This document shows, piece after piece, positions 18,880-27,917 of a stretch of 64,000 nucleotides of DNA. The DNA is from Prochlorococcus sp. AG-363-O06 (GTDB lineage Bacteria > Cyanobacteriota > Cyanobacteriia > PCC-6307 > Cyanobiaceae). The notes under the pieces are model-generated. The model was not told the origin of the DNA. It did not search any database and saw nothing but the letters and a program-made list of their open reading frames with translations. The translations under genes were made by a program, and so were the position numbers. The number at the start of each line of letters is the position of its first letter. The first letter of the stretch is position 1. The stretch lies in NCBI GenBank assembly GCA_003280085.1, contig QCFY01000005.1:1-64000 (forward strand), given 5' to 3'.

Positions 18880-19296
18880 GTGAACGCTGTTGAGCAAGTA
18901 CATAGTTTGAATTTCGCAAATTCTCTTGCTTCGGCAGTCACGCTTTTCAGGACGCATTTCCCTGATGCAGATGTCAACCTTGCACCATGGAGAGATGACC
19001 CAGAGACTCGGAAATGGATCGAAGCAGAGACGCTGGATATTGCTTTTCACTTTCCTGGCTGGAGTCCAAGTTTGCAGTGTAGGAGTCTTCTGATGGAGTT
19101 ACGGCTGAGTTCAGGGAGTGAGCGCTCATCCCCTTATTTATTAGGGGTGATAATGCATGGCATGACTTTTGAAGGCGAGCGTTGGCGACTTGCGACTATT
19201 GGAGATTGGCAGCCAACTGGGCACTACTTGCCGCAACCAGAGCAAATGGTTCGTTTGCATGAAATTTGTCGGGATTTATTTTCTTTGTTCTCTTGA
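18880..19296 (+). CDS. Conserved hypothetical protein upstream of heme oxygenase
   Basis: The 138-aa predicted protein starts at GTG 18880. It is soluble, with Trp-rich motifs such as NLAPWRDDPETRKWIEAETLD, FHFPGWSPSLQCRSLL and LATIGDWQPTGHYLPQPEQM, a composition very unlike random sequence. I do not recognise a named family. It lies 96 nt upstream of the heme oxygenase gene on the same strand and could be co-transcribed with the bilin genes. Its first 40 nt overlap an uncertain divergent frame. Confidence 0.7.
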   Translation: MNAVEQVHSLNFANSLASAVTLFRTHFPDADVNLAPWRDDPETRKWIEAETLDIAFHFPGWSPSLQCRSLLMELRLSSGSERSSPYLLGVIMHGMTFEGERWRLATIGDWQPTGHYLPQPEQMVRLHEICRDLFSLFS

Positions 19297-19392
19297 GACT
19301 TTCTATTTAGAATTTGACGTAACCTTTCAAATTAAAAGGCAGCAGTTGCTTCTGAACCCTTTTATTTTTATTCATTTTTATTAGAACTTGCA

Positions 19393-20100
19393 ATGTCTGT
19401 AGCCCTTGCACGGCAACTCCGAGAAGGAACTAAGAAGTCACACACAATGGCTGAGAATACAGGCTTTGTCAGCTGCTTCTTAAAAGGTGTAGTTGAGAAA
19501 ACCTCTTATCGCAAACTTCTTGCTGATCTTTATTTTGTTTATGTTGCAATGGAGTCTGAAATTGCAAGGCTTGTGCATGAACAGCATCCTATTGTGAGTC
19601 AAATTAGTTTTTCGGAGCTTGATCGAAAGCAGAGTTTAGAGAAGGATTTGCTCTTTTATTTTGGAAGTGACTGGGCAAATCTTGTTCAACCAACGCTTTC
19701 GGCTCAAGTTTATGTTGACCGGATTCGAGAAATTGCAAAGGATAAACCTGAATTGTTGGTTGGACATCACTACACAAGATATATAGGAGATCTATCGGGT
19801 GGACAGATTCTTAAAAAAATTGCTAAGAGAGCTATGAACCTCTCAAATGATGATGGGCTAAATTTTTATGAATTCGAAGAAATTGAAGATGAAAAAGCTT
19901 TTAAGGAAAATTACAGCTTAACTTTGAATTCTTTACCTATTAATCAGGGTACTGCTGATTTAATAGTTGAAGAAGCTAATAATGCATTCAAATTTAACAT
20001 GGCAATGTTTCAGGAATTAGAAGGAAATTTGATAGCAGCAATAGGTAAGGTCCTGTTCCGAACATTGACGCAAAGGAAACGCAAAGGTAGTACAGAATGA
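19393..20100 (+). CDS. ho1: Heme oxygenase
   Basis: Heme oxygenase opens heme to biliverdin IX-alpha with release of CO and iron, using reduced ferredoxin. The 235-aa length is normal for the cyanobacterial enzyme. The proximal ligand region is LREGTKKSHTMAENTGFV, in which the His of KKSH is the expected heme ligand, and the distal helix motif is YIGDLSGGQILKKIA. It starts at ATG 19393 and leads a cluster with pebA and pebB, making the full heme to phycoerythrobilin pathway. A 261-nt gap before pebA suggests pebA-pebB may have their own promoter. Confidence 0.95.
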   Translation: MSVALARQLREGTKKSHTMAENTGFVSCFLKGVVEKTSYRKLLADLYFVYVAMESEIARLVHEQHPIVSQISFSELDRKQSLEKDLLFYFGSDWANLVQPTLSAQVYVDRIREIAKDKPELLVGHHYTRYIGDLSGGQILKKIAKRAMNLSNDDGLNFYEFEEIEDEKAFKENYSLTLNSLPINQGTADLIVEEANNAFKFNMAMFQELEGNLIAAIGKVLFRTLTQRKRKGSTE

Positions 20101-20361
20101 AAACCTTTTCCTTCTTTCACAGTTAGAAATCAATATTGCTTATAGCTAATTCCATCTCCTTTAACCGTATACACTCATATCTAAAGATTTAGTCTGTTCA
20201 CCAGTACTGATTGGAGTAAAATAAATTATTGGCTTTTTCACATGCTGCACTTTTGCCTAAGAATAGATCTGTTCATCTTTCCCCACTTAGGTTTTAGCCT
20301 GGCTAGTTCAAAACATGTTTATACCTCTGCGAGATCTGCTTCGTCATATTGGTGTGTATAA

Positions 20362-21060
<699 letters not shown>

Positions 21061-21095
21061 TAATTAAATTTCGCTTTTTATAAAAGGTAAAGCCT

Positions 21096-21869
21096 ATGAA
21101 AAACATTCGAGAAATAAGCACAGACCCTGTTCTAATAAAAGACTGGATGTGGATTGACTTTTTAAATCAAGCAATTAGCTCTTTATCACAACTTACTTTA
21201 AAACCTCTTCCAATTCAGTCTGAATATCTTCAAAAGAAAAGAGTAGAAGAAAATCAATTAAATACCAAAAAGATAGAAATTAATACATGGGGGTGTATGA
21301 CTGACCAGTTCTTGCAGGTTAGAGCTGCTTGTCTGGAAGCAGGTCCATTGGCATCTGTATTGAATTTTGTAATCAGACCAAAGCCGACTTTCGATCTTCC
21401 TTTTTTTGGAGCTGATTTTGTTCGGCTACCTTCTGGTTACCTTTTGGCTTTAGATCTTCAACCAGTTTTGAAATCTGATTCAAAACATACAAAAGTAGTT
21501 TGGGATCGGTTGTTGCCATTGTATAGAAACTGGCAACCTTACCTTCCCCATGGAGGGGATATACCTAAAGAGGCTGAGAAATACTTTTCTCCTGGATTCT
21601 TATGGACTAGATTGCCATTTAATGATCAATCTAACCAATTGATTTTAGAAGTCGTTAGGCCAGCATTTCAGGAATATCTAGATCTTTATATGGATTTAGC
21701 TGCCAAGTCATTTAAAGTCTCAGGGCCGCGCTCCCAGATGCTACTTGAAGGACAAAATGACTACCTTAGATATCGGGCAAGAAAGGATCCAGCCAGAGGG
21801 ATGCTTAAACGTTTTTTTGGTAACAATTGGACAGAGACTTATATTAATCAGGTGCTATTTCCAGTATAA
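21096..21869 (+). CDS. pebB: Phycoerythrobilin:ferredoxin oxidoreductase
   Basis: PebB reduces 15,16-dihydrobiliverdin to phycoerythrobilin, the chromophore of phycoerythrin. The 257-aa protein has the bilin reductase landmarks PFFGADFVRLPSGYLLALDLQPV, in which Asp residues line the bilin pocket, and YRARKDPARGMLKRFFGNNW at the C-terminus. The N-terminus has KNIREISTDPVLIKDWMWIDF. It starts at ATG 21096, directly after pebA. Phycoerythrin subunit genes are not in this window. Confidence 0.93.
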   Translation: MKNIREISTDPVLIKDWMWIDFLNQAISSLSQLTLKPLPIQSEYLQKKRVEENQLNTKKIEINTWGCMTDQFLQVRAACLEAGPLASVLNFVIRPKPTFDLPFFGADFVRLPSGYLLALDLQPVLKSDSKHTKVVWDRLLPLYRNWQPYLPHGGDIPKEAEKYFSPGFLWTRLPFNDQSNQLILEVVRPAFQEYLDLYMDLAAKSFKVSGPRSQMLLEGQNDYLRYRARKDPARGMLKRFFGNNWTETYINQVLFPV

Positions 21870-21944
21870 TATCCTAAGAAATAAATATAATTAATTCTGA
21901 ATCTAACTTTATAAATTAAATTACTAAAAGTTCAATTTAAATTG

Positions 21945-22427
21945 ATGGTTAAAAAACGCCTTTTATTCGTTTGCCTAGGTAATATATGCCGATCCCCAGC
22001 GGCTGAAGCTGTTTTCAATAATTTAGTTAGGAAGAATAGGCTGGAGGAATATCTTGAAGCTGATTCGGCAGGTACAGGAGCTTGGCATGTAGGTAACCCT
22101 GCAGATTCTAGAATGCGGGAAGCAGCGCAAAAGCGCGGGATTTTTATTACAAGTACAGCCAGGCAAATTGATTTAAAAGACTTTTCTGAATTTGATTTTA
22201 TTATTGCTATGGACTCAGAGAATTTTTCGGGCATAAAATCACTGCAAAAGAAATGTTCAGTGACTAAGGAACCAGTTATTCGACTAATGCTAAGTTACTC
22301 AAAGAGCTCTAAATTAAAGGATGTCCCCGATCCTTACTATGGCGGAGATTCTGGGTTTGAAACAGTTTTAGACCTATTGGAAGATGCCTGCGAAGGACTG
22401 TTGGATTCTCTAAATCCTAAGGAGTAG
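21945..22427 (+). CDS. Low molecular weight protein-tyrosine phosphatase
   Basis: This 160-aa phosphatase has the P-loop VCLGNICRSPAAEAV near the N-terminus, with the catalytic Cys and Arg of CxxxxxRS, and the general-acid motif VPDPYYGGDSGFE near the C-terminus. I chose ATG 21945; a TTG one codon earlier is less likely. Such enzymes dephosphorylate tyrosine kinases of exopolysaccharide export or arginine-phosphate proteins; no partner kinase is nearby. Its end overlaps the convergent panC-cmk gene by 11 nt. Confidence 0.92.
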   Translation: MVKKRLLFVCLGNICRSPAAEAVFNNLVRKNRLEEYLEADSAGTGAWHVGNPADSRMREAAQKRGIFITSTARQIDLKDFSEFDFIIAMDSENFSGIKSLQKKCSVTKEPVIRLMLSYSKSSKLKDVPDPYYGGDSGFETVLDLLEDACEGLLDSLNPKE

Positions 22428-23961
22428 GCCACAACTCTTCAGGGACTTTCAAACGGAACATTCTTGATATGGATTCCACTACTTCTTCAATACACATTCC
22501 ATCAGTCATTAATATTTCAGCATCTTTAGCTTGAACTAATGGAGATATCTCTCTAGAAGCATCTAAATCATCCCTTTCTTTTATTTGTCTTTTCAAGCTT
22601 GATAGATCAGGCACCTTAAACCCCTGCCTTTTAAGATCTATTGCGCGTCTATTGGCTCTTTCGTTAATGCTTGCAGTAAGAAATACTTTTAATTCTGCAT
22701 TTGGGAACACTGAAGAGCCTATATCACGTCCTTCTGCAACGATGCCTCCATCTTTCCCTATTAATCTTTGTTGAGCTGTAAGGGTGTTTCTTATATCGCT
22801 TAAAGCTGCAACTTCAGAAACCTGTTGTGTGACTTTAGGTGATCTAATAGAACTAGTTACATCCTCATTATTTATTAATACTTTTTGTTCACCTTTAGGC
22901 GTTTGTTGTAATTTCAGATCTATAGATTCAAGCATTTTTATTAATGCTTCTCTATCTTTAATGTCGATTCTATTTTTCTGTATTAACCATGTAACTGCTC
23001 TGTACATTGCCCCAGTATCTAAGTAGAGCAGTCCAAGCTTTTCTGCAAATTTTTTAGTTACAGTACTTTTGCCTGATCCTGCTGGACCATCAATGGCCAC
23101 AATAGGTTTGCGATTCATGAGAAATCTATGATCGATAAGCCGAGTTTCCCCGCAAAGAATAGCCGCTGCTAAAAGAGTGAACTTTTCTTTTTTTCGAGAG
23201 GGTTTTAGCAGAAATGGATCTACAACTTCAAGATATTCGACTATGAGGCCCTTCTTTCTCAATTCAGATTTCATTGAGGCTGTATCAAAGCCCTGTCCTA
23301 AAGATGTTGCAAAAGCAGCTTTTTCTAATATTTTTGGCAATTCAAGGGCCTTCTTTTTTTCTGCAGAATTTAAATATTGGTTGCGTGAGCTATATGCAAG
23401 ACCATCTTTGTCTCTGATAGTAGGCACTCCTATTAACTCCACAGGAAGCTGAAGATCCTTAATTAGTTGTCTGATAATTAGATATTGCTGCCAATCTTTT
23501 TCTCCTAAGAAAAGACAGTTAGGCTTTACAAGGTGAATTAGACGAAGAATTACTGTAACCACTCCATCAAAATGTCCAGGTCTACTTGCACCACAAAGCT
23601 CTTTGGACAGTTGAGCAGGTGCTAGTAATTGGAAGTGTGAATCAATACCTCCATTAAATACGTCATTAAAAGATGGGGCCCAAATTGCATCTGCCCCAGA
23701 TGCTTTGGCTAATTTGCAATCTTCTTCAAGATTACGCGGATAGTTTTTAAAATCTTCTGTTGGATTAAATTGAAGTGGATTGACAAAGATACTTACCAAT
23801 ACGGTGGAAGGAGCACTGACTTTTTGACCTTTTGCAAATTTAATTAGCTCACCATGCCCATAATGGAGTCCGCCCATAGTTGGCACAAAATGAACATTTG
23901 ACTCCTGTTTTTTCCTCCAAGCCTTAAGTTCGAATTGGGTTTTGAGAATCGAAAAGGTCAC
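22417..23961 (-). CDS. panC/cmk: Bifunctional pantothenate synthetase / cytidylate kinase
   Basis: The 514-aa protein is the fusion found in cyanobacteria. Residues about 1-275 are pantothenate synthetase, joining pantoate and beta-alanine for coenzyme A, with VPTMGGLHYGHGELI, FVNPLQFNPTEDF and LFLGEKDWQQ. Residues about 285-510 are CMP kinase, with P-loop IDGPAGSGKSTVTKKFAE, LDTGAMYRAVTW and VAEGRDIGSSVFPNA. It starts at GTG 23961 and has a cyanobacterial fusion layout. It converges with the phosphatase gene. Confidence 0.95.
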   Translation of the reverse strand: MTFSILKTQFELKAWRKKQESNVHFVPTMGGLHYGHGELIKFAKGQKVSAPSTVLVSIFVNPLQFNPTEDFKNYPRNLEEDCKLAKASGADAIWAPSFNDVFNGGIDSHFQLLAPAQLSKELCGASRPGHFDGVVTVILRLIHLVKPNCLFLGEKDWQQYLIIRQLIKDLQLPVELIGVPTIRDKDGLAYSSRNQYLNSAEKKKALELPKILEKAAFATSLGQGFDTASMKSELRKKGLIVEYLEVVDPFLLKPSRKKEKFTLLAAAILCGETRLIDHRFLMNRKPIVAIDGPAGSGKSTVTKKFAEKLGLLYLDTGAMYRAVTWLIQKNRIDIKDREALIKMLESIDLKLQQTPKGEQKVLINNEDVTSSIRSPKVTQQVSEVAALSDIRNTLTAQQRLIGKDGGIVAEGRDIGSSVFPNAELKVFLTASINERANRRAIDLKRQGFKVPDLSSLKRQIKERDDLDASREISPLVQAKDAEILMTDGMCIEEVVESISRMFRLKVPEELWPTP

Positions 23962-24093
23962 CAGAGTTTAGTCTTTATTGATTACAGGGTCAGTGTGAGG
24001 TCGTTTTGTCTTAAGACGCTTGCTTCATACTGGCCCATTACCTCATCCAATAGGAGGATACACAGATATCTAATTGAATAGATACCACACACT

Positions 24094-25128
24094 ATGGATT
24101 ACAAGACATCAGGTGTAGACGTCCAAGCTGGTCGCAGTTTTGTTGGTCGGATAAAGGCAAGTGTGGACTCAACCAGCCGTCCCGAAGTCATTGGCGGGCT
24201 TGGTGGATTTGGCGGTTTGATTCGTTTGCCAGCTGGTTTAACGAATCCTATTTTGGTTGCAGGAACAGATGGTGTAGGAACCAAACTAGAACTCGCCCAA
24301 GCATATAACACCCATTTTGGAGTGGGTTTAGACCTTGTCGCAATGTGTGTTAATGACGTCATTACAAGTGGAGCAGAACCCCTTTTCTTTCTTGATTACA
24401 TTGCTACTGGCTTCTTAACTCCTGAAGCATTGACAGAGGTTGTAGAGGGAATTGCTGATGGATGTAAGCGAAGTGGCTGTGCTTTGTTGGGAGGAGAAAC
24501 GGCAGAAATGCCTGGATTTTATTCAAAAGGAAGATATGATTTGGCTGGCTTTTGTGTAGCTGTAGTCGAAGAATCTAAATTAATTAAAACTAGTCAAGTA
24601 AATCTAGGTGACAAGATTATTGGAGTTGCGAGTAGTGGACTTCATAGCAATGGCTTTAGTTTGGTTCGTAAGGTTTTGAAAATACAAAATGCGGATGAAA
24701 ATACTCTTTTTGGCCAAAATAACTTGTCTCTGATTAAGACTTTGTTGAAGCCAACTGCATTTTATGTTCAGTTAGTAAAGGCTTTAATGCATGAAAAATT
24801 GCCAATAAATGGGTTGGCTCATATCACTGGAGGGGGATTGCCTGAAAATCTTCCTAGGTGCCTTCCAAAAGGGTTAACTGCCTTTATTGACACACACTCA
24901 TGGAAGAGGCCTGAAATATATTCTTGGTTACAGCAATCTGGTGATATACCAGAGTCTGATTTGTGGAATACCTTCAACCTTGGTGTTGGGTTTTGCTTAG
25001 TAGTTGAACCACAAGGTGTCGGACCAGTACTTGAGGTATGTAAATCTCAAGGTTTGAATGCATGGACGATGGGCCATGTTGCAGAGAGGTCTTCCTCTGG
25101 TGAAGAGTTAATTGGTTTACCAAAGTAG
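24094..25128 (+). CDS. purM: Phosphoribosylformylglycinamidine cyclo-ligase
   Basis: PurM (AIR synthetase) closes the imidazole ring in purine synthesis, using ATP. The 344-aa length is normal. Motifs include [43 protein letters not shown] and [13 protein letters not shown], all hallmarks of the PurM fold, then [17 protein letters not shown] and [13 protein letters not shown]. It starts at ATG 24094 about 130 nt after the divergent panC-cmk start. The next gene begins 165 nt downstream after a short hairpin. Confidence 0.97.
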   Translation: MDYKTSGVDVQAGRSFVGRIKASVDSTSRPEVIGGLGGFGGLIRLPAGLTNPILVAGTDGVGTKLELAQAYNTHFGVGLDLVAMCVNDVITSGAEPLFFLDYIATGFLTPEALTEVVEGIADGCKRSGCALLGGETAEMPGFYSKGRYDLAGFCVAVVEESKLIKTSQVNLGDKIIGVASSGLHSNGFSLVRKVLKIQNADENTLFGQNNLSLIKTLLKPTAFYVQLVKALMHEKLPINGLAHITGGGLPENLPRCLPKGLTAFIDTHSWKRPEIYSWLQQSGDIPESDLWNTFNLGVGFCLVVEPQGVGPVLEVCKSQGLNAWTMGHVAERSSSGEELIGLPK

Positions 25129-25245
25129 TGCTAAGCAATTCATTGGATGGCTTTAGCTTGAGTTATCAAGATTGCATCGGAGTCATACGAGATGCTGTTT
25201 AGCAAATCAGACTGAACCTCCAACTAGTATTATTTTTAAATGCAC

Positions 25246-25263
25246 GCCTGAAGATATTCAGGC
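25246..25263 (+). terminator. Short hairpin between purM and the next gene
   Basis: GCCTGAA and TTCAGGC form a perfect 7-bp stem with the tetraloop GATA. There is no run of T after it, so it may be a processing or pausing site rather than a standard intrinsic terminator. It lies in the 165-nt gap after purM. Confidence 0.25.
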
Positions 25264-25293
25264 ATCTGCGTCGTTAGATCTCTATTTACATCG

Positions 25294-26004
25294 ATGCCTT
25301 TTGATAACACACAGCGCCTTACGCGTCGGCGTAGCTCTGCAGGACCAGTACCACCAAGGCGTCCCCTTGGTGGACCAATGGATGGAGATGGTTCTCATCG
25401 CCAAGGACCTAGGCCCACTTTTTTGACTCTGAGGGACCATGGAAAAGTTTATGTAGCTGATTTGCCCAACCTTTCGGATGGTCAATTAGCCCATATAGGC
25501 AAAGAGGCAGAAGAAGTCCTTACAAGTCTTGAGAGGCGTTTGACTGATTTGGAGAAGGAATCAGTTGATGGATCTCCCGATAACGATACTTTTATTAAGG
25601 CTTCAACAAAGCGTGACGTCACTCTAAGATTCATAAGGGCTATTCAGGATGAACAAGAACATCGTCGCAATAACCCTGCTTTAAAGAGAGCAGCTAGTGA
25701 ATCCTTACCGCGAACATTTTTGGAAGTTGCGCGTCATAGATTACCTGGAGCTACTTTTGATTCCTTACTGCGCGAAGCTTTGGAAGCTTGCTCACAGGAA
25801 GATCAGTCAGAGGATGTACAGACAGAATCAAAAACAGAACCACAACAACAAAAAACAGAAACACAACAACCAACAACACCCACTAAGACTCTGATTGAAA
25901 AACCTGTAAAAGTTGTAGCTCTTAGATCGTCTACTAATGCAAATAGCATGCCAGTTGTCGTTAGTCCTGATCCCAATATTTCTGATACATCGACTAGTGC
26001 TTGA
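25294..26004 (+). CDS. Hypothetical protein with helical core and Gln/Thr-rich tail
   Basis: The 236-aa predicted protein starts at ATG 25294. Residues about 1-45 are basic and Pro/Gly-rich. Residues about 45-165 look like a compact domain with FLTLRDHGKVYVADLPNLS and a charged helix (HIGKEAEEVLTSLERRLTDLEKE). Residues about 170-200 are a low-complexity Gln/Thr/Glu linker (PQQQKTETQQPTTPT). No signal peptide or membrane segment is seen. The middle shows strong codon-level coherence, so it is a real gene. I do not recognise a named family. Confidence 0.75.
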   Translation: MPFDNTQRLTRRRSSAGPVPPRRPLGGPMDGDGSHRQGPRPTFLTLRDHGKVYVADLPNLSDGQLAHIGKEAEEVLTSLERRLTDLEKESVDGSPDNDTFIKASTKRDVTLRFIRAIQDEQEHRRNNPALKRAASESLPRTFLEVARHRLPGATFDSLLREALEACSQEDQSEDVQTESKTEPQQQKTETQQPTTPTKTLIEKPVKVVALRSSTNANSMPVVVSPDPNISDTSTSA

Positions 26005-26114
26005 TCGATTTAAATCTCTTCAGGAATTCATAGCAATTCCTAGGATGTTCGATTTTCTTGTAAAACAATGCAAATTCTAATAAATATTCAAATAGTCTTA
26101 GTTGAATTAACTTA

Positions 26115-26288
26115 ATGAAGGAATTAAAATTTTCAAATATAACTACTTCTATTGTAAGGAATACCTCATTAGAAGTTCCAACTTTAGAAGCCAAAAATGA
26201 GTCTTTGGTTTTGTGCAGCCATTGCGGTAGGACTCTAGAAAATAAAATTAAATGTATTGGCAGGTGCGTTGCAGATAATGAATACTAA
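26115..26288 (+). CDS. Small zinc-ribbon-like protein, 57 aa
   Basis: A 57-aa reading frame begins at ATG 26115 and ends at TAA 26286-26288. Its second half carries four cysteines arranged LCSHCGRTLENKIKCIGRCV: a CxxC pair, then 10 residues, then a CxxxC pair, which could bind one metal ion. The tail is ADNEY. The first half is polar (FSNITTSIVRNTSLEVPTLE). The gene sits in a gap between two hypothetical genes. The pattern is non-random and reminds me of small Cys-containing proteins common in marine picocyanobacteria, but I cannot name a family. Confidence 0.6.
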   Translation: MKELKFSNITTSIVRNTSLEVPTLEAKNESLVLCSHCGRTLENKIKCIGRCVADNEY

Positions 26289-26395
26289 GCTAAAAAAAAG
26301 GAATCAAAAAGCTAAGAATTTTATTTCATTCAAATTAACATTTTGACTCACTCTAAGTATTGCAAGTATCATTTCAATAGTAGTTCAATACGCCC

Positions 26396-26827
26396 GTGTC
26401 AAAACCTGTAGAATTTAGTAGCTTTTATAATGTTTTGAATGCGGTTAGGCAAGGTCAGACAGAGAAAAAAACTGAATTAGAAGCTATACTTAAAGCATAT
26501 AAGAGTTTGGAGAAATGTGATAGTTTCTTGGATGAGCTAGGTCAGATTTTTATTGGAGTTGGTATTAAAGAGCTATATATTTATTCTGGCACCGAAGACA
26601 TTCAATCCATTGGAAGTATTGATGCTGATGGCTGGGAAGCAATGGCAAAAGAAAAAAAGGCAGACTTGCCCCCATACCTTGCTAACTCAATGATTACCTT
26701 TGCTAAGGAGAACCAAATCCCTAAGAAGATATCCGAAAAATGGTCTGTATCAAGAAGAGAAGTAAATAAAAATATAATGCCTATGGCAAGATACATATGT
26801 GAAGGAATTCTTGATGCGATTGAATAA
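26396..26827 (+). CDS. Hypothetical protein at the start of the variable region
   Basis: The 143-aa predicted protein starts at GTG 26396. It is helical and charged, with SSFYNVLNAVRQGQTEKKTELE, a hydrophobic patch FLDELGQIFIGVGIKELYIYSG, and a C-terminal segment NIMPMARYICEGILDAIE. No known domain is recognised. It is the last gene before a 414-nt non-coding stretch that leads to the serine recombinase. The start codon has no strong ribosome binding site. Confidence 0.55.
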   Translation: MSKPVEFSSFYNVLNAVRQGQTEKKTELEAILKAYKSLEKCDSFLDELGQIFIGVGIKELYIYSGTEDIQSIGSIDADGWEAMAKEKKADLPPYLANSMITFAKENQIPKKISEKWSVSRREVNKNIMPMARYICEGILDAIE

Positions 26828-27031
26828 TGCTTTTAGGTTTTTCAATCAAAGATGGAAATCAGCTTCAGCAGTGCTTTGCTTTAGGAATTTAAATTGAACA
26901 AACTATGTATCAGGATTCAGGAATAATTAAAACTACACTGTAATCGTACTCCGCCCTCCATAACGTTTACGCTCTAAAGTGTCTTCCTGAAAGGCTCTGC
27001 AAAGAATTAAATGGTGTATTGCCTTCTCGTT

Positions 27032-27065
27032 AAAATAGTTTTAACTATATAGTTAAAACTATTTT
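27032..27065. repeat. 34-bp perfect palindrome upstream of recombinase
   Basis: AAAATAGTTTTAACTAT followed by its exact reverse complement forms a perfect 34-bp palindrome with no spacer. It lies about 175 nt upstream of the recombinase start. It could be a resolvase crossover or operator site, or form a cruciform. Its half-site TTTTAACTA recurs at 27122-27140 and 27215-27236. Confidence 0.8.
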
Positions 27066-27121
27066 CTATCTATTTTACTTGTTTTCAATAGGCTGAAATT
27101 GTCAAGCAGTTAAAAGATATA

Positions 27122-27140
27122 GATTTTAACTATAGTATTC
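27122..27140. promoter_or_regulatory. Second copy of the TTTTAACTA element
   Basis: GATTTTAACTATAGTATTC repeats one half of the 34-bp palindrome, with a partial second half. Together with the sites at 27032 and 27215, it gives three spaced sites ahead of the recombinase, like the I-II-III layout of res sites. Function is inference. Confidence 0.4.
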
Positions 27141-27214
27141 GGCTCATTCTAGGGTGGCCTTTTTTTAAGTTTTAATTTTTATTATACCCTGGCATTTCTT
27201 GGGAATGCTTGATA

Positions 27215-27236
27215 GGTTTTAACTAGATAGTTTTAG
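27215..27236. promoter_or_regulatory. Third copy of the TTTTAACTA element, next to the recombinase start
   Basis: GGTTTTAACTAGATAGTTTTAG has the same left arm and an imperfect right arm. It ends about 6 nt before the chosen TTG start, so binding here would block translation start or transcription of the recombinase gene, consistent with autoregulation. Function is inference. Confidence 0.4.
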
Positions 27237-27241
27237 GAACA

Positions 27242-27889
27242 TTGCCGCGTTTTTTTGTTAAGGAGAAGCAAGCTTTTTTAGCGCAACGTAAGCCCTTCCT
27301 AAGGGATGCCAGGCCAAAAATCTTTGGGTATGAGCGACTTTCTAATTCATTGGAATTATCTGCTGGTCATTTTGAGGCTTTTAAACAATTTGGTTGTTCA
27401 AAAATATTCCAGGATGCGTTGAATGGCTCCATAGAACCGAATGAAAGGCCTCAACTTAAGCTTGCTCTTGATGCTTTAGAGAAAGGTGATGTATTGGTTG
27501 TTCCTAAATTAAATAGACTTGGTTATACCAAGTTGGAAGTTCTAACTTTCATTCACCAATCTCAATTGAAGGGGATTAGCATTCGTACATTAGATGGATT
27601 GTTTGATACTGATAATTTTGATGGTCAGTTTGGGATGGTAGTTGTTTTTTTAAGGGCTTTAGCTGAGTTTGATAAATCTATTGCAAAAGAGCGATTAATC
27701 GAGAGTGTCGTTCGGAGAAGAGAATCGGGAGGTAATTTGGGTGGAAGGCCTAAAACAAGTGTTGCTAAAGAAAGATTGGTTCATCGCCTTAGAGAAGAAG
27801 GAAATTCCTATCGGAATATTCGCGATCAAACAGGACTTGCTATTTCAACGATTAGGAGAATTGTTTTGGAAAAGTCCAGATTGAATTAA
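27242..27889 (+). CDS. Serine recombinase (resolvase/invertase family)
   Basis: The 215-aa protein has the small serine recombinase layout. Residues about 25-165 are the catalytic domain: GYERLSNSLEL contains the nucleophile Ser at about position 34, followed by RPQLKLALDALEKGDVLVVPKLNRLGYT, and ALAEFDKSIAKERL matches the long E-helix. The C-terminal GGRPKTS linker and helix-turn-helix (EEGNSYRNIRDQTGLAISTIRR) are typical of Pin, Hin and Tn3 resolvases. It starts at TTG 27242; no ATG suits. The N-terminus has about 20 extra basic residues. Three palindromic elements lie just upstream. No transposase is adjacent, so it may serve inversion, dimer resolution or an older element. Confidence 0.85.
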   Translation: MPRFFVKEKQAFLAQRKPFLRDARPKIFGYERLSNSLELSAGHFEAFKQFGCSKIFQDALNGSIEPNERPQLKLALDALEKGDVLVVPKLNRLGYTKLEVLTFIHQSQLKGISIRTLDGLFDTDNFDGQFGMVVVFLRALAEFDKSIAKERLIESVVRRRESGGNLGGRPKTSVAKERLVHRLREEGNSYRNIRDQTGLAISTIRRIVLEKSRLN

Positions 27890-27917
27890 TTGTGCCTTTT
27901 AAATTGGTTCTTTTGCT

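Larger units (their letters stand above)
26828..27241. other. 414-nt non-coding region upstream of the serine recombinase
   Basis: The interval has no convincing complete gene. Its first third has no clear features. Between 26933 and 27040 the minus strand carries 35 open codons that read like the C-terminal end of a protein, ending TLERKRYGGRSTITV, but have no start codon. From 27032 to 27236 three copies of a TTTTAACTA-containing element occur, the first a perfect palindrome. The pattern suggests recombinase binding sites or operators. Confidence 0.6.
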
